Shown in pieces: positions 9,154-18,165 of a stretch of DNA of 64,000 nucleotides (positions within the stretch are counted from its first letter, which is position 1; the number at the start of each line of letters is the position of its first letter). A program made the translations under genes and the position numbers. The notes under the pieces are model-generated. The model did not search any database and had not been told where the DNA came from. It was given only the letters and a program-made list of their open reading frames with translations. Source of the DNA: DATFNV01 sp035266225 (GTDB taxonomy: Bacteria; Planctomycetota; Planctomycetia; Gemmatales; Gemmataceae); the NCBI GenBank assembly GCA_035266225.1, contig DATFNV010000128.1, positions 1-64,000 of the forward strand, read 5' to 3'.

Positions 9154-9640
9154 ATGCGCATCCCCGACCACCCTACCCTCATCCGTCGCTGCCTCGACGC
9201 TCGCCTCAAGAAGCTGGCCACGCACACCCCCATCCTCGCCGCCTCCCTCGTCCTCGCCCGCATCGCCCTGGTCCGGACCCATGTCACACACCGCCGCCGC
9301 AAGGCGGGGCAGCCCTGATCGCCGGCCGCACCCTCGCCCTCACCGCCCGCCACTTCTTCCCCGACCTTAACAAGTGGCTCGACCGGCTCCCGGATACCCG
9401 GGACCAAGACGCGATCACTTACGAGACCCGCTTTCTGGGCTGGTGGGGTATCGGCCTGTACCTCTTCCAACTCGGCAGCCGACGCCAACTCGATTTCGAC
9501 CTCGACGCCAGCGGCACCCACGTCCTGGACAACTTCAACCGCCTGGCCCAGACCGACCACGACACGCGCCCCGTCCACGACACCCTCGACCACTTCATCG
9601 GCCACTTGACCTTCGACCCCTCGGGCAAGGCGGCCGGGGT
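9154..9640 (+). pseudogene. Decayed transposase locus (two-part transposon relic)
   Basis: A 54-residue open frame from ATG 9154 to 9318 resembles the N-terminus and C-terminus of a small transposon-associated ORF, with its cysteine-rich middle apparently missing. It runs directly into a second frame (from about 9311) with TYETRFLGWWGIGLYLFQLG followed by RRQLDFDLDASGTHVLDNFN, which I recognise from planctomycete transposases. That similarity ends near 9640 after the DTLDHFIGHL segment, long before a catalytic domain would be complete. No terminal inverted repeats were found. The family assignment is from memory of conserved motifs. Confidence 0.6.
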
Positions 9641-9669
9641 AGCGGTGGACATGGACGACCCCTTTCGGA

Positions 9670-9975
9670 TTGGAAGGCAGCGGCAAGTCGCAGCCGACCC
9701 GCGAAGCATACCCCATCCGGCCACGGCGCGCCAACGAAACACTTTCCCGCGGCGACCGTGTGCTGGCCGGGACTGGGCCGGCGGACGTACACAACCGCGA
9801 CCCGCGCGAATTGCCCCCCGGATCCGGAGGGGCCTCGGTGATCGGCAACGGCATCCTGGCGAAGGCCGACAACGCCGACGTCGTCTTCTGCTAACTTGTC
9901 CCCTGGCAGTTCGAGCAGAAAAAGCAGACTCCTCTTGCTCGGCGACCGTCGGCCTGGGATAATGAATCGGTCTGC
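9670..9975 (+). pseudogene. C-terminal fragment of a large protein, interrupted by a stop
   Basis: The frame starting at 9670 encodes DRVLAGTGPADVHNRDPREL and ends NADVVFC at a TAA (9892-9894). Reading through that stop continues LVPWQFEQKKQ in the same frame. The motif pattern resembles the C-terminus of large secreted planctomycete proteins, possibly glycoside-hydrolase-like, in which VVFCQLVPWQF is expected; the CAG to TAA change would then be a nonsense mutation. There is no credible start or upstream domain, and the fragment abuts the transposase relic. The parent family is uncertain. Confidence 0.45.
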
Positions 9976-10033
9976 GGGAGAAATCACCGGAGAAGTCGTT
10001 GAATCAGATGGTTGGGCGAAGGGAGGAGCAGAA

Positions 10034-10498
10034 GTGGGGCGATACACGTGGAGTCGGCTCAATCACCTGCAAGTGGGGCGCTTTGCCGAGTACTTCGTCA
10101 AGATGGAGTTCGCGCTTTACGGCTTCCAAGTCTACACGGCGGAAGTCGATGATCGTGGCATCGACTTCATCGTGCGTCACGAGTCGGGCCGCTTCTATGA
10201 GATCCAAGTGAAATCGATCCGGGGTCTGAACTACGTCTTCATGCAGAAGGAAAAATTCCCCCTTCGCGCGGACCGCATTGCTGCCCTCGTCATCCTATTG
10301 GAAGATCAGTCCCCGGAGCTCTATCTGATCCCGGCTCCGGCTTGGGAGTCGCCGAACGCTGTGCTGGTGAGCCGGGATTACGAGGGGAAGCAGGGCCCCC
10401 CGGAGTGGGGGCTGAACCTATCCGCTAAGAACCGCCCTCTCCTGGCCGGTTTCCGGTTTGACGGCGTCGTGGCGTCGCTCATGCAAACCGGCGCCTGA
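10034..10498 (+). CDS. DUF4365-like protein with a PD-(D/E)XK nuclease fold
   Basis: The best start is GTG 10034, preceded by GGGAGGAG six bases upstream; ATG 9962 is in frame but gives a poorly conserved-looking leader. The 154-residue product opens GRYTWSRLNHLQVGRFAEYF and has EVDDRGIDFIV, then FYEIQVKSIRG, matching the acidic D and the E-x-x-x-K of a PD-(D/E)XK-type active site. DUF4365-type proteins are single-domain nuclease-fold proteins often seen near mobile or defence genes. Substrate is unknown. It sits right after the transposon and gene relics, and its 3' end overlaps a minus-strand gene by 121 bp. Confidence 0.7.
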   Translation: MGRYTWSRLNHLQVGRFAEYFVKMEFALYGFQVYTAEVDDRGIDFIVRHESGRFYEIQVKSIRGLNYVFMQKEKFPLRADRIAALVILLEDQSPELYLIPAPAWESPNAVLVSRDYEGKQGPPEWGLNLSAKNRPLLAGFRFDGVVASLMQTGA

Positions 10499-10791
10499 TG
10501 CGCCTTATTGTGGCGCGGTCCGGAGACCGTCCCACAACGGGGTGGCGAGGCGTCCGCCCGATGGTCGGACCGCAGCCGGCTCAACTCGTGAAAGATGTCC
10601 TGCTCCATCTTCCGTAGCCTGCCCTGCAAGTCGTCAAACTGTTCGGCGGTCACGGCGGATTGAAGCGGGAACAGGACCCCTCGGGCAAATGCTGCGCCGC
10701 GCAGGGCCCGCTTCAGCCGCGTGACGCGCAGGCTATAATCATCAGGGTCGTCCTCCTCGCACCCGGACAGCGCCTGGGCCAGGCCGCTCAT
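10378..10791 (-). CDS. Hypothetical protein downstream of the DUF6404 gene
   Basis: This 137-residue frame begins nine bases after the stop of the DUF6404 gene, as in an operon. The first ~85 residues are charged and helical (RVTRLKRALRG, DDLQGRLRKMEQDIFHELSR), while the last ~40 are Arg/Pro-rich and lie antisense to the DUF4365-like gene. That tail may not be native and the frame may be disrupted. I do not recognise the family. Confidence 0.45.
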   Translation of the reverse strand: MSGLAQALSGCEEDDPDDYSLRVTRLKRALRGAAFARGVLFPLQSAVTAEQFDDLQGRLRKMEQDIFHELSRLRSDHRADASPPRCGTVSGPRHNKAHQAPVCMSDATTPSNRKPARRGRFLADRFSPHSGGPCFPS

Positions 10792-10800
10792 CGCCCACGC

Positions 10801-11187
10801 TCATTCGCCAGCCTCTGGATAACTGTCCCACGGTGGAAGCACAAGCCGCTTGGCCTTCCACCGACAGTATGCGGCCATGCACAGCCCGAAAAGCAAACCC
10901 GCGGCCGCTGAGGCCAATACGAACACGGCATGCACCTCGATCGGCTCCTGCTGAGGTTGCCGCTCGAAGAGCCACAAGAAGCCCCCCCACATGGCGGCTC
11001 CCCAGAGGACGCTGAACATTCCTCCCATCAGAAACGTCAGCGCGAAGAAGCCCAAGAAGAATGGCGGCGGCACCTTCAGGCCCAGCGCCCACAACAGTCG
11101 AAACAGGGGCGGGGCCACTGTGTACGCGCCGATCCCTCGCTTGCCCAAGTCCTCGATGAGGTGGTCAACTTTCTGGCGGTGAGTCAT
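10801..11187 (-). CDS. DUF6404-family small membrane protein
   Basis: ATG 11187 is preceded by a GGGAGGG ribosome site, giving 128 residues. The conserved N-terminus MTHRQKVDHLIEDLGKRG and the APPLFRLLWALGLKVPPPFF segment match DUF6404. Two hydrophobic spans at about residues 45-75 and 93-115 look like membrane helices, with a short basic tail. Function is unknown. It lies 73 bp downstream of the broken DUF1501 gene and 9 bp upstream of the next minus-strand frame. Confidence 0.75.
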   Translation of the reverse strand: MTHRQKVDHLIEDLGKRGIGAYTVAPPLFRLLWALGLKVPPPFFLGFFALTFLMGGMFSVLWGAAMWGGFLWLFERQPQQEPIEVHAVFVLASAAAGLLFGLCMAAYCRWKAKRLVLPPWDSYPEAGE

Positions 11188-11260
11188 CGCAATCCCTCCC
11201 CGCCACGAGGAACACGGCGGGCTGGGTCGAAGAGAAGCTCCGCGCGCCATAGCCCGCGCC

Positions 11261-12682
11261 TCAGGCGACGACGCCCCGGATCGGCTCCCCGCCGTGCGCG
11301 ATCGGCATCGGCCGGCCGCTCCGGTCGGGGAGTGTCAGGCCCGGATCGATCCCCAGCAGGTGGTAAATCGTGGCCACCAGGTCGGCCGGCGACACGGGAT
11401 GGTCTTTGGGATACGCCGCGATCTTGTCGGTCGAGCCGTACACGCTGCCCGCCTTGACGCCGCCGCCGGCCAGGAGACTGAAGCCGCACTGCGGCCAGTG
11501 GTCGCGCCCCGCCTTGGCGTTCACCCGCGGGCTGCGGCCCATTTCGCCCATCACCACGACCAGCGTCGCATCGAGCAGACCGCGGTCGTCGAGGTCCTGC
11601 AGCAGCGCCGGGTAGGCCCGGTCCAGGATCGGCAGGTTCGAGCCCTTGAGCATGCCGAAGTTGTTCTCGTGCATGTCGTAGGAATGCCCCATGCTGCCGA
11701 AGATCTCGGCGTGGACGCTGACGAACGGCACCCCCGCCTCGACCAGCCGCCGGGCCACCAGCAAACTCGACCCGGACAGGTTCCGGCCGTAGCGGTCGCG
11801 GACGCGGTCCGGCTCGCGAGAGAGGTCGAACGCCTCGCGGGTCTTGCTCGACTACAGCATCGAGAAGGCGCGCCGCTGGAAGTGGTCCAGGCGAGCGATG
11901 GCCGGCGAGGACTCCGCCGCCTTGAACTGGCGGTCGAGCTGGCCCACCAGCGAATGGCGGCCGTCGAGCCGCACCGCGGTCATCTCCGGCAGGGCCTCCA
12001 GCGACGGCATCTGCGGGTCGCCCAGCGGCAGGACCGGGTCGTAATAGGGGACCTTCGGCTTGCGCTCGAAGGTGGGGTTGCAGACTGAGAAGAGTGGGTC
12101 GTACTGGCTGCCCAGCCAGCCGCCGTAAGGGCCGGGGCGCCGGATCCCCTCGCCCCAGCCGGGGTAGCACGGCAGGCACACGGCCCCCGGCAGGTCGCGC
12201 GGCCCCAGGCCCAGGTACTGGCAGACGGCGCCGACATCGGGCGGGTCGGACGCCTTGGCGACGATCTGGCCGTTGTCGCCGCCGGCGAAGCCGGTCATCA
12301 TCGCCAGCGGATTATGGGCATTGTAATTGTGGGTGACGGTGCGGATCAAGCAGGCCCGGTGCATCCACTTGGCGGTGGCCGGCAGGTGCTCGCAGATTTG
12401 CAGGCCGGGCAGCGACGTGCGGATCGGCCGGAATTCGCCGCGCACCTCCGGCGGCGCGTCCGGTTTCAGATCGAACATGTCCTGATGACTGGGTCCGCCG
12501 AGCAGGTTGAACAGGATCACCGACCGGGCCGGGCCGGGCCCGCGCCGCCGCGAGCCGTCGCCGGCCCGGAGAAGCCGCGGCAGCGTCATGCCGCCGAAAA
12601 GCGACAGGCCGCCGACCCGCAGCAACTCGCGGCGATTGATCCCGTCACAAAGCCGGGCTCCCCCGGCCAGTACGCTCAGCAT
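11261..12682 (-). pseudogene. DUF1501 protein interrupted by an in-frame TAG
   Basis: From ATG 12682 (GGAG nine bases upstream) the frame encodes a DUF1501 N-terminus with a Tat-like INRRELLRVGG signal and NLLGGPSHQDMFDLKPDAP, then stops at TAG 11852-11854 after SML. The same frame resumes at once with SSKTREAFDLSREPDRVRDR and continues to a normal DUF1501 C-terminus (MGEMGRSPRVN, GRDHWPQ, HPVSPADLVATIY) ending at 11261. There is no frameshift, so one codon separates two intact halves of a ~473-residue protein. It could be a pseudogene, a sequencing error or, less likely, readthrough. Its tandem neighbour is intact. Confidence 0.85.
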
Positions 12683-12748
12683 GGCTTCCGACTCCAACAG
12701 GGACCCGTAGGGCGGCTTGGTGGTCTGCCTGGGCGGCGCGGGGCCGTC

Positions 12749-14158
12749 CTACCCCAGCAACGCCTGAATTGGGTTTCCGGCGCCGATGACGAGCGGACGA
12801 CCTTGCTGGTCGGTCACGTGAGTCCGGGGGTCGATGCCCAGGCAGTGGTAGATGGTGGCGGCGACGTCGGCGGGACTGACCGGGTTGGTGGAGGGGTAGG
12901 CGGCGAAGCGATCCGAGGAGCCGTACACCTGACCGCCGCGGACGCCGCCGCCGGCCATCACGACGGAATAACAGAACGACCAGTGGTCGCGCCCCGCGCC
13001 GCCGTTGATGCGCGGCGTGCGGCCCATGTCGCCCATCCAGACGACGAGCGTCTCGTCCAGCATTCCGCGGCCGGCCAGGTCTTCCAGCAGCGCCGCCACG
13101 CCCTGGTCCGTCGGGGGAAGCAGCGTGTTTTTCAGGGCCGCGAAATTACCCCCGTGCGTATCCCAGTCGCGGTTGCCGAAGGAATAGACCGTGACGATGG
13201 GGACCCCCGCCCCCACCAGTCGCCGGGCGAGCAGGCAGTTCCGGGCGAAGGCGGTCGGGCCGTAGCGGTCGCGGACCTTGCTCGGCTCCTTGGCGAGGTT
13301 GAAGGCGTCGTGGGTCGCCGACGAGGAGAGGAGTTCAAAGGCCCTCCGGGTGCTATCGTCCTGGTTGCGCACGTCGGCCGTGGCTTCCAGCAGCGGGGCC
13401 GCGTGGCTCACCCGTTCCAGCAGGTGGCGGCGCCCGTCCAGCCGCTGGCCGTCTACTTCCCCCATCACGGAGGCGACATTGCCAAGGTCCAGGGTACCGT
13501 TCATGGGCCGGACGAAGGGGACCGTGAAGGCGTCGTAGGCCCGGCCCAGGCAGCCGGCGTTCTGGCCCAGGCTGTCGTTGTTGCCGAAATGGCGCAGGTC
13601 CCCGAGGGTGACGTAGGAAAACACCGGCCGGTCGGCGGGCCGCAGCTTGCTGACCACCGACCCCACGGAAGGCAAATCCTGCGGGGTCGCGGGCGGCTCG
13701 ATGCCCAGGATCGCGTTCTTGGGGTGAGAATGACCCGTCAGCGCCAGGTAGGTGCCGATGGCGTGATCGTTGTCGCGATGGGTGACGGAGCGAATCACGG
13801 CGTAGTGGTTGGCCAGGGCGCCGAGGCGCGGCAGGTGCTCGGTGATCGAGATCCCCGGCACCCGGGTCGCCGTGGGTTTGAATTCGCCGCGAACCTCGCG
13901 CGGGGCGTCCGGCTTCAGGTCCCAGACGTCCAGGTGCGAAGGCCCCCCGTAATTGAAGATCAGGATGCAGGCCCTGGCCTTGCCGAACCCGCCGACGGCC
14001 GACTGGCCGCCCGGCCGGCCCCGGCTGATCGGCGCGGCGCGGGCCCTCAACCAGTCGGACCACATCAGCCCGGTGAACCCCAGGCCGCCGACCCGAAGGG
14101 CCTCGCGGCGCGTAAGGCCGTCACACAGTCGAACGCCTCGGCCAAGCAGTGACAACAT
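12749..14158 (-). CDS. DUF1501 family protein
   Basis: A 469-residue protein from ATG 14158 (GTG 14167 is also in frame). The N-terminus has a twin-arginine LTRREALRVGGLGF signal, indicating Tat export. The body shows the family hallmarks: IFNYGGPSHLDVWDLKPDAP, ITEHLPRLGALA, VRDRYGPTAFARNCLLARRL, WDTHGGNF, VVWMGDMGRTPRIN, GAGRDHW, NPVSPADVAATIYHCLGIDP. These align with the sulfatase/alkaline-phosphatase-like fold; DUF1501 function is not established. It is a tandem paralogue of the interrupted gene 51 bp downstream and is divergent from the GNAT gene. Confidence 0.9.
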   Translation of the reverse strand: MLSLLGRGVRLCDGLTRREALRVGGLGFTGLMWSDWLRARAAPISRGRPGGQSAVGGFGKARACILIFNYGGPSHLDVWDLKPDAPREVRGEFKPTATRVPGISITEHLPRLGALANHYAVIRSVTHRDNDHAIGTYLALTGHSHPKNAILGIEPPATPQDLPSVGSVVSKLRPADRPVFSYVTLGDLRHFGNNDSLGQNAGCLGRAYDAFTVPFVRPMNGTLDLGNVASVMGEVDGQRLDGRRHLLERVSHAAPLLEATADVRNQDDSTRRAFELLSSSATHDAFNLAKEPSKVRDRYGPTAFARNCLLARRLVGAGVPIVTVYSFGNRDWDTHGGNFAALKNTLLPPTDQGVAALLEDLAGRGMLDETLVVWMGDMGRTPRINGGAGRDHWSFCYSVVMAGGGVRGGQVYGSSDRFAAYPSTNPVSPADVAATIYHCLGIDPRTHVTDQQGRPLVIGAGNPIQALLG

Positions 14159-14264
14159 AAGTCTCACCCCGGTCTTGTTCAGTGGGCGTGACCCCTGTAG
14201 TTTCGCAGGAAGGGCCGTGCGAGGAAAGGCTCAATCCGGGCGCCCGAAGCGAAGGAACCAGGCC

Positions 14265-14684
14265 GTGATCGTGACCTATCAGCAGGAACCGCACCTGACC
14301 CCGGCCGAATTCATCGACGTCCTGGTGCGCTCGACCCTGGCCGAGCGCCGCCCCGTCCACGACGCCGATCGGATCCGCAAAATGCTCGCGCACGGCAACC
14401 TGATCCTCACGGCCCGGGTCGATGGCTTGCTGGTCGGCGTCTCGCGAGCCCTGACGGACTTCGCTTTCTGCACCTACCTGTCGGACCTCGCCGTGGACGA
14501 TCGCTATCAACGGCAAGGCATCGGCCGCGAGTTGATCCGCCGGACCCACGAGGTGGCCGGACTTGAGACGGCGCTCATCCTCCTCGCGGCCCCCAAGGCG
14601 CAGAGCTACTACGCGCACGTCGGCATGACGCGGCACGAGTCGTGCTGGATCATTCCCCGCCGGCAGAACGAAGCCATCCAGTAA
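14265..14684 (+). CDS. GNAT-family N-acetyltransferase
   Basis: The frame is open upstream, but GTG 14265, after an AAGGAA site, gives a compact 139-residue GNAT protein. Residues ~60-105 hold the core: FCTYLSDLAVDDRYQRQGIG forms strand 4 and the acetyl-CoA pyrophosphate-binding Q/R-x-x-G-x-G loop (RQGIG), followed by helix RELIRRTHEVAG and strand TALILLAAPKAQSYY. The substrate cannot be predicted. A small gene follows 24 bp downstream and is probably co-transcribed. Confidence 0.85.
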   Translation: MIVTYQQEPHLTPAEFIDVLVRSTLAERRPVHDADRIRKMLAHGNLILTARVDGLLVGVSRALTDFAFCTYLSDLAVDDRYQRQGIGRELIRRTHEVAGLETALILLAAPKAQSYYAHVGMTRHESCWIIPRRQNEAIQ

Positions 14685-14708
14685 TAACATCCGTTGAGGA
14701 ACTGAACC

Positions 14709-14897
14709 ATGTCATCCGCCCCCGGACCCCAGGAGCTGAAGCACAACTTCTTCCGGGTGCTCGTGAATACGGTGCTGCCGCTGCAGCCGGGACAGGATCC
14801 GGAAGTCACCCTGGAGGCGCTGATCGAGGCGGCCCAGATGCTCGTGGAGCACCTCCAGCAAGAACTCGCGGAAATCCGTCAGGAACAGGCCGAGTGA
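14709..14897 (+). CDS. Small hypothetical protein
   Basis: A 62-residue acidic, helical protein begins 24 bp after the GNAT gene, with GAGGAA upstream. Residues ~33-62 form an amphipathic helix (ALIEAAQMLVEHLQQELAE). No signal, metal site or known domain is visible. Compactness, spacing and a hairpin 14 bp downstream support a real gene. Confidence 0.6.
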   Translation: MSSAPGPQELKHNFFRVLVNTVLPLQPGQDPEVTLEALIEAAQMLVEHLQQELAEIRQEQAE

Positions 14898-14911
14898 GGG
14901 GTCGCTGATAG

Positions 14912-14984
14912 AACGGCGAGCGGCGCAGCGTCAGCCCGCCGGTTTCGGCTTCACCGGCGGGCTAACGCCGCGCCGCTCGCCGTT
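14912..14984. repeat. Long hairpin repeat, family A (GCGAGCGGCG..GCGTCAGCCCG type)
   Basis: Arms of about 32 bases pair with two mismatches around a TTTCGGCTTC-type loop, between the convergent genes ending at 14897 and 15018. The copy at 44456-44520 is nearly identical and the copy at 63265-63332 has the same backbone with paired substitutions. It is followed by GAAACAGTTTCTAAGCCGC, also present after the 44456 copy. Confidence 0.8.
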
Positions 14985-15017
14985 ATTGAAACAGTTTCTA
15001 AGCCGCAAGCGGCCGAT

Positions 15018-17873
15018 TTACTCTTGTGGTTGCAGCAGGCGCAAGCCGATGGGCAGCGACTCGCCGAACATCTGACTTTGCTCGTCGCGCTCCAGCTCGC
15101 TCACTTCTTCGACCATGCGCGGCCAGTGCTCGGGGACGTCGAGGCCGCGCAGTACGCTTAGGACACTCAGCCGATGGCTGTCATCCACGTCGAGGGCGCG
15201 CTGGCCGCTGCGGCGGGCCAGCTGCGCCAGGCAGAACGCCCAGCCGAGGCGCTCGCTCTGGTTGGCTGGTTGGAACGACAGGATCGCGTCGAGCCAGCCC
15301 TGCACGACCTGCGGATGCACCACCGCGTTGAGGGGACCATAGAGCAGCACGCGCGCCCCCAGGCGCGTCAGCGCCCAGAAGCCATAGGTCGGCACCGGAC
15401 TGCGGCGCAGCGGCTTGAGCAGCGCTTCGCCGAGCGCCTCCTTGTTCTTCCCGTCGAGGCGCTCCAGGCCGGCCGCGGCGCGCCACATCTCGGCCAGCTC
15501 GTTCGCCTGCGGCTTCGGCCCGCCCTTGCCCTTCCCCGGGAGCAGGGCTGGCCGCAGCCGGTTGTACAGGTCCTGCTGCAACGGCGCGTTGAGTCCCCCG
15601 GCGACGCGCCTCCACATGATCCAGTACTCCGCCCCACTCTCCGGCTGGCGCACGACTGACTTGCCGGCGTCGCCGCGCGGCGGGGCGTGCAGCAGCTTCC
15701 ACAACTGCTCGACGCGGTACTTGTCCAGCGCGTCGCCGAAGCCGGGTCGCAGGCAGTAGCCGACCAGGTTGTACCAGCGCCCGAAGTGCGCCGGCGAACG
15801 GCGGCGGTGCTCCGCCACTTCGTACAGGAACTCCAGCAGTCGGCGGCACAACCCGGACGGCCAGTCGTGCCGCGGCGCGTCGAGGGCCGCCTCGAGTGCC
15901 TTGGTCAGCTCTTTCGGCTCGGGCCCCTCACCCCCACCCCTGTCCCCGGAGGGGAGAGGGAGATACGCGGCCCGGATCAGTCGCGCCGCCTCCTGCACCT
16001 GCGCCTCGGGCCAGACGTCGGTGACGGAAGCCTCGGCCGGCTCCGCGCCCTCGGCGGTCGAGTCGGCTTCGCCCCGGACGACGTCGCGCACGTTGAACTC
16101 CAGGCGCCAGCGGTTGATCCCCTCCCGGGCGACGCACCACAATTCGAGAGTGCCGATCTCCGTGCTCCGGGCGGCCAGCGTGACGGGGACGTGCTTGGTG
16201 CCGCTGCGCTTGCCGCCGCGCAGGACGGTGTGCAGCGGCGGCAGCTGCAAGAGTTGCTCCGGCGCGACCTGCAGCAGGTCGCCCGGCTTGTCGCCGCCCC
16301 GCACCGTCGAGGTGTACAGCGGGAACAGGACCGGCTGACCGATCGCCAATTCCAGCTCCGGCTTCGGCAGGCTGACCTCCTCCCCTTCTTCCAGGTGCTG
16401 CGGCACGACGCAGACGACGGTCAGCGGCTGGCCCGGGGCCGGCGCGGCGGTCCCGTCGGCCGCGACGCCGACGTAATAAGAACGGGCGATGCCGCCGCCG
16501 ATGCGCCGGCCGCCGGTGTGGCGCAGCCAACCGTAGTAGGCGGCGCCCCAGGCCACCGCGAGGTCGAGCGACGGCGTCGTCAGGACCAGCGGCTGCCATG
16601 GCGCCGCGGGGCTGTCGTACCACTGCCGCATCACCTCGACCAGACGTTCGCGCAGGGCGGCCGGCTGGAAGACGCCGCCGTTGAAGAGGATCCCTTGCGG
16701 GGCGCTGCCGGCCGGGGTGTGCTTCTTCAGGAACGCGGCCAGGTGGCGCGTGATCGCCGGGTCGTTGACGTAGGGGAGCCCCATCTCGTGCAGGCCGGTA
16801 CGCGAGCCGCGGATCGGCTCCGCGTCGCGCGGCACCTGCGGGAAGAAGCCGTCGAAGATCAGCCGGCGCACGTCGGCCGGGGTCAGTTGGGTGTGCAGCG
16901 TGCCGCCGACCACGGAGCGGCCGCGGCCGACGACCGTTACCGTGTGATGGGCCGGCGGGTTCGGGGCGAAAAGCGTTTCCTTGGCCAGGCGGCACGCCTG
17001 CGTCAGCATGCCGTAGCCGGCGGCATCGACGCGGCCCGCCCCCGGCAGCTTCGTCTCCACGAACTTCGCCAGGGCCAGGTCCATGTTGTCGCCGCCGAGC
17101 AGCAAGTGATCGCCGACCGCCTGGCGGACGAACGCCAGTTCGCCCTGCTGCTCGACCGCCTGGATCAGGCTGAAGTCGCTGGTGCCGCCGCCGACGTCTA
17201 CGACGACGCACAGCGCGCCGGGCCGGAGCGCGCCGGCCTCCTTTGGCGGCGAGGTGGTCAGCCAGCAGTAGAACGCCGCCTGCGGCTCCTCCAACAGCGT
17301 CAGGTTCTCGATGCCGGCCTTGCGCGCCGCCTCCACCGTCAGGTTGCGCGCCACGTCGTCGAACGAGGCCGGCACCGTCAGGACGACCGCCTGTTTCTCG
17401 AGCCGGTCCTCGTCGCGCCCCTGGGCGACGGCGTGGTTCCACGCCTCGGTCAGGTGGCGCAGGTAGCGGGCGGAGGCTTCCACCGGGGAAATGCGCTGGA
17501 CGTCGGGCGGGGCGCTCCACGGGAGCAGGGCGGCGGAGCGGTCCACGCCGGCGTGGCATAACCACGACTTGGCCGAGGTGACGAGCCGGCCGGGGACGCG
17601 GGCGCCGTGATTGCGGGCGAACTCGCCGACCGCGTAGGCGCGCTGCGGATCCCAGGGAAGGGCCGTGGCGCCGGGCGGAAGGTCGTGCGGCCCCGGCAGG
17701 TACAGGAACGACGGCAGCAGGACGCGCGGCGCCACGTCGGCCGGGGCGACGAGTTGCGGCACCTCGAAGGTCCGCACCTCGGGTCGCCCCTCGCGCGGCT
17801 TGCGCCGCAAATCGACGTACGCCAGGGCGCTGTTGGTCGTGCCGAGGTCAATGCCGATGAGGTACTTGGACAT
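15018..17873 (-). CDS. Hsp70-family (DnaK-like) ATPase with long C-terminal extension
   Basis: The 951-residue protein starts at ATG 17873. The actin/Hsp70 nucleotide-binding fold is clear: phosphate-1 loop IGIDLGTTNSALAYVD (residues 6-21), VVLTVPASFDDVARNLTVEA near 155, LLEEPQAAFYCWL near 185, phosphate-2 loop VVVDVGGGTSDFSL near 215, and an adenosine motif LFNGGVFQP near 400. The second half is not a standard DnaK substrate domain but a long region typical of planctomycete Hsp70 relatives. It probably acts as a cytosolic ATP-dependent chaperone or scaffold. No DnaJ or GrpE gene is nearby; a secreted subtilase lies upstream on the same strand. Confidence 0.9.
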   Translation of the reverse strand: MSKYLIGIDLGTTNSALAYVDLRRKPREGRPEVRTFEVPQLVAPADVAPRVLLPSFLYLPGPHDLPPGATALPWDPQRAYAVGEFARNHGARVPGRLVTSAKSWLCHAGVDRSAALLPWSAPPDVQRISPVEASARYLRHLTEAWNHAVAQGRDEDRLEKQAVVLTVPASFDDVARNLTVEAARKAGIENLTLLEEPQAAFYCWLTTSPPKEAGALRPGALCVVVDVGGGTSDFSLIQAVEQQGELAFVRQAVGDHLLLGGDNMDLALAKFVETKLPGAGRVDAAGYGMLTQACRLAKETLFAPNPPAHHTVTVVGRGRSVVGGTLHTQLTPADVRRLIFDGFFPQVPRDAEPIRGSRTGLHEMGLPYVNDPAITRHLAAFLKKHTPAGSAPQGILFNGGVFQPAALRERLVEVMRQWYDSPAAPWQPLVLTTPSLDLAVAWGAAYYGWLRHTGGRRIGGGIARSYYVGVAADGTAAPAPGQPLTVVCVVPQHLEEGEEVSLPKPELELAIGQPVLFPLYTSTVRGGDKPGDLLQVAPEQLLQLPPLHTVLRGGKRSGTKHVPVTLAARSTEIGTLELWCVAREGINRWRLEFNVRDVVRGEADSTAEGAEPAEASVTDVWPEAQVQEAARLIRAAYLPLPSGDRGGGEGPEPKELTKALEAALDAPRHDWPSGLCRRLLEFLYEVAEHRRRSPAHFGRWYNLVGYCLRPGFGDALDKYRVEQLWKLLHAPPRGDAGKSVVRQPESGAEYWIMWRRVAGGLNAPLQQDLYNRLRPALLPGKGKGGPKPQANELAEMWRAAAGLERLDGKNKEALGEALLKPLRRSPVPTYGFWALTRLGARVLLYGPLNAVVHPQVVQGWLDAILSFQPANQSERLGWAFCLAQLARRSGQRALDVDDSHRLSVLSVLRGLDVPEHWPRMVEEVSELERDEQSQMFGESLPIGLRLLQPQE

Positions 17874-18117
17874 ACTCGTCCGTCGGTTTCAATCCCACGG
17901 GTCTGTCCGTGTCGTAGCGACACCAGTTTCGGGCGTCTCTTGTCTGTATATCCTCCCACTACCGGGTGTCGAGTCTTGCTTCCAGGGATGACGACGGGAC
18001 GATCTCCCGAGGGTAACGCTCGGGCCGGCGTTCGGGAAACGGTGTCGGCCGTGTGGGTGCGCAAGAGGTTGCTGGCGGCGCGGGGCCGCTTCGCGGCGCC
18101 GTCGGGGCGCGAAATGA

Positions 18118-18143
18118 AACCCGCCCCCTTACGGGGGCGGGTT
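18118..18143 (-). terminator. Intrinsic-terminator-like hairpin after the subtilase gene
   Basis: Perfect 11-base arms (AACCCGCCCCC and its complement) with a 4-base loop lie 22 bases past the minus-strand stop at 18166. On the minus strand a T-rich stretch (TTTCATTTC) follows the stem, fitting Rho-independent termination. Confidence 0.65.
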
Positions 18144-18165
18144 CGCTCCTCCCTCTCTGTCCGGT

